The notes under the pieces were generated by a model. The model was given only the letters and a program-made list of their open reading frames with translations, had not been told where the DNA came from and did no database searches. Below, piece by piece: positions 62,970 to 64,000 of a DNA stretch of 64,000 nucleotides. The position numbers were made by a program, and so were the translations under genes. The DNA is taken from assembly GCA_009667805.1 (NCBI GenBank), contig CM019066.1, forward strand, positions 310,001-374,000. The letters are read 5' to 3'. This stretch comes from Leptobrachium leishanense (lineage: Eukaryota > Chordata > Amphibia > Anura > Megophryidae). How positions within the stretch are numbered: position 1 is the stretch's first letter; every line of letters begins with the position of its first letter.

Positions 62970-63240
62970 TTAAGCACACCGGAAAGGCTGGAAGCCCCCA
63001 ATGTTACAGTATTAGCAATCCATTTGCAGGAGGAGGAGATTAGACAGCAGAGTTTAACGTATTTCATTAAAATATCCTCCCAAGAGAATACATATCTGGG
63101 CATTAATCTCACTGCTAACCTTAAAAACATGTATATGGCAAACTATGAGAGATTATTGTTAAAATTAGCGGGCGACTTGGAGACATGGGATAAGTTTTCA
63201 ATCTCGTGGATTGGGCGAATTCATTGTATCACTGTAACAG
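62970..63240 (+). pseudogene. LINE-1 ORF2 fragment
   Basis: The frame contains NTYLGINLTANLKNMYMANY and KLAGDLETWDKFSISWIGRI, the conserved region just after the reverse transcriptase core of L1-clade ORF2 proteins. No upstream RT or downstream Cys motif is attached, and the ~90 codons shown are an isolated scrap. Confidence 0.85.
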
Positions 63241-63426
63241 ATCTCAGTACCCTGACAAGGGCACATCTGTCAATGCCACTTCCTTGCTGGACTCCCGTGT
63301 TCTCCTCATGACTCTTGTGCCTTTCTCCAGTCCTTAGATGAAGCTTAAAGATGGGTATACTTCGAGAGACTTGCTAGCATCGCCCAGAAATAAGACAATG
63401 CTGTGAATCTGGAGGTTCTTGTTTGG

Positions 63427-63535
63427 TCGCCGCTAGGGCGTCCTCAGGAGCAAAGTTTCTGGTACTGGGTGGGAGTATCTAACATACTCCCAATCAGTAC
63501 CAGAAACTTTGCTCCTGAGGACGCCCTAGCGGCGA
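63427..63535. repeat. 109-bp inverted repeat, perfect 41-bp arms
   Basis: Arms 63427-63467 and 63495-63535 are exact reverse complements (outer TCGCCGCTAGGGCG, inner TTTCTGGTACTG). The 27-base spacer contains a second stem, GGGAGTAT/ATACTCCC. Confidence 0.97.
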
Positions 63536-63556
63536 AACATGTCGAGCACCTGAGAT
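63512..63556 (+). ncRNA. hammerhead ribozyme-like motif
   Basis: TGCTC (stem I), CTGAGGA (CUGANGA box), one extra C, GCC/GGC stem II around CTAGC, GAAAC, AT, GTC, then GAGCA pairing with the first TGCTC. The order, both core boxes and the cleavage triplet match the minimal hammerhead of Penelope-like elements. The base between the CUGANGA box and stem II is unusual. The right arm of the inverted repeat contains its 5' half. Confidence 0.55.
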
Positions 63557-64000
63557 GGGATAAATAGTTTTTTGTACATTTTTATCTTTTTGGATCAATG
63601 ACAGCAATGTTTACTTTATAGTCAGTCTCTTTCTTTCACTGTTCTATGAGACCATTCTAAGGATCTCTATTCTGGCCGCATTGGGCCACTCTTTAAACAA
63701 TAAGAGTATTTTGAGACTAACCTCCTTTCTTGGTTGACCCTATGTTTTGTTGTTTGCCAATATGCTATGACCTATTCATATGGTAAGCGATGTGGATTTA
63801 ATACGTTGAACAGGGTCCTAAGAAAAACAGCCTGGTCTGTCATTTTTCCAGTGTCTCACCTACCAATATAAAGAATCTACACCCGTTGTGGCATTGCTTT
63901 TTCTTTTCTACATGGCTTGTGTGGGACACAGTTGTTTGTCTTTGTTAGTTTGATTTTTTAAGTATACAATAAATGCTACGTTTTAATCGCTGTCCTCACT
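63557..64000. other. unassigned, probably Penelope-like flank
   Basis: T-rich with no frame. By analogy with 23177-23470 it may be the rest of a Penelope-like terminal repeat, following the hammerhead-like motif. Confidence 0.3.

Overview
The window reads as a transposon-dense intergenic block of a vertebrate nuclear genome, most likely an anuran amphibian. That assignment is inference. It rests on the mix of Tc1, hAT, Penelope-like, chromodomain Gypsy, Gmr1-like Gypsy, Helitron, endogenous retrovirus and LINE-1 sequence together with frog-type foldback repeats; species cannot be named. I found no host protein-coding gene, rRNA or tRNA. Almost every long reading frame is a transposon protein, a broken copy of one, or a chance frame through a minisatellite. 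A 100-N assembly gap lies at 16895-16994.

Layout, left half. A hAT 5' end with its own TATA box and a 73-bp minisatellite (326-1605) runs into a minus-strand chromodomain Gypsy fragment (1659-3636). Then come a boundary-complete but dead Tc1 element (5549-7197), an LTR fragment (7226-7900) and a non-autonomous Helitron packed with a 19-bp minisatellite and large foldbacks (8222-11504). A Penelope-like element starts before the gap (16357-16893) and resumes at 20050-23300. It is split by a Gypsy element (16995-20049) and flanked upstream by a second Tc1 (12140-14072) and related MITEs. At 23479 a hAT transposase exon begins; it is split by a Gmr1-like Gypsy element (23549-29121, 5-bp target duplication CCTTC) and resumes at 29122.

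Layout, right half. A second hAT copy (31446-40475) is flanked by the 8-bp duplication ATTACAAA. Inside it lie foldback repeats, a gag-only Gmr1-like derivative (33459-37947, duplication GGGGT) and a solo LTR (38756-39767, CCCCC). Two further Helitron pieces follow (40763-41829, 41945-43257). Next is a nearly complete PNMA-type Gypsy element (44564-52650, duplication CATG) inserted in a ~430-bp tandem repeat whose neighbouring copy preserves the empty site. A decayed minus-strand endogenous retrovirus with a Lys1,2-type primer site (53813-61094) follows, then a hairpin array (61095-61700), a LINE-1 scrap and a long inverted repeat carrying a hammerhead-like motif.

The pieces do not work together as a pathway; they record successive insertions. 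The clearest chains are Gmr1 inside hAT, Gypsy inside Penelope, and gag-only Gmr1 inside a foldback element inside hAT inside a MITE. The points most worth following are the integrase-before-reverse-transcriptase order and its gag-only derivative, the tandem repeats shared by two Gypsy LTRs, the foldback-loaded Helitrons, the hammerhead-like motifs, and zinc-finger and hairpin-repeat features in the endogenous retrovirus.
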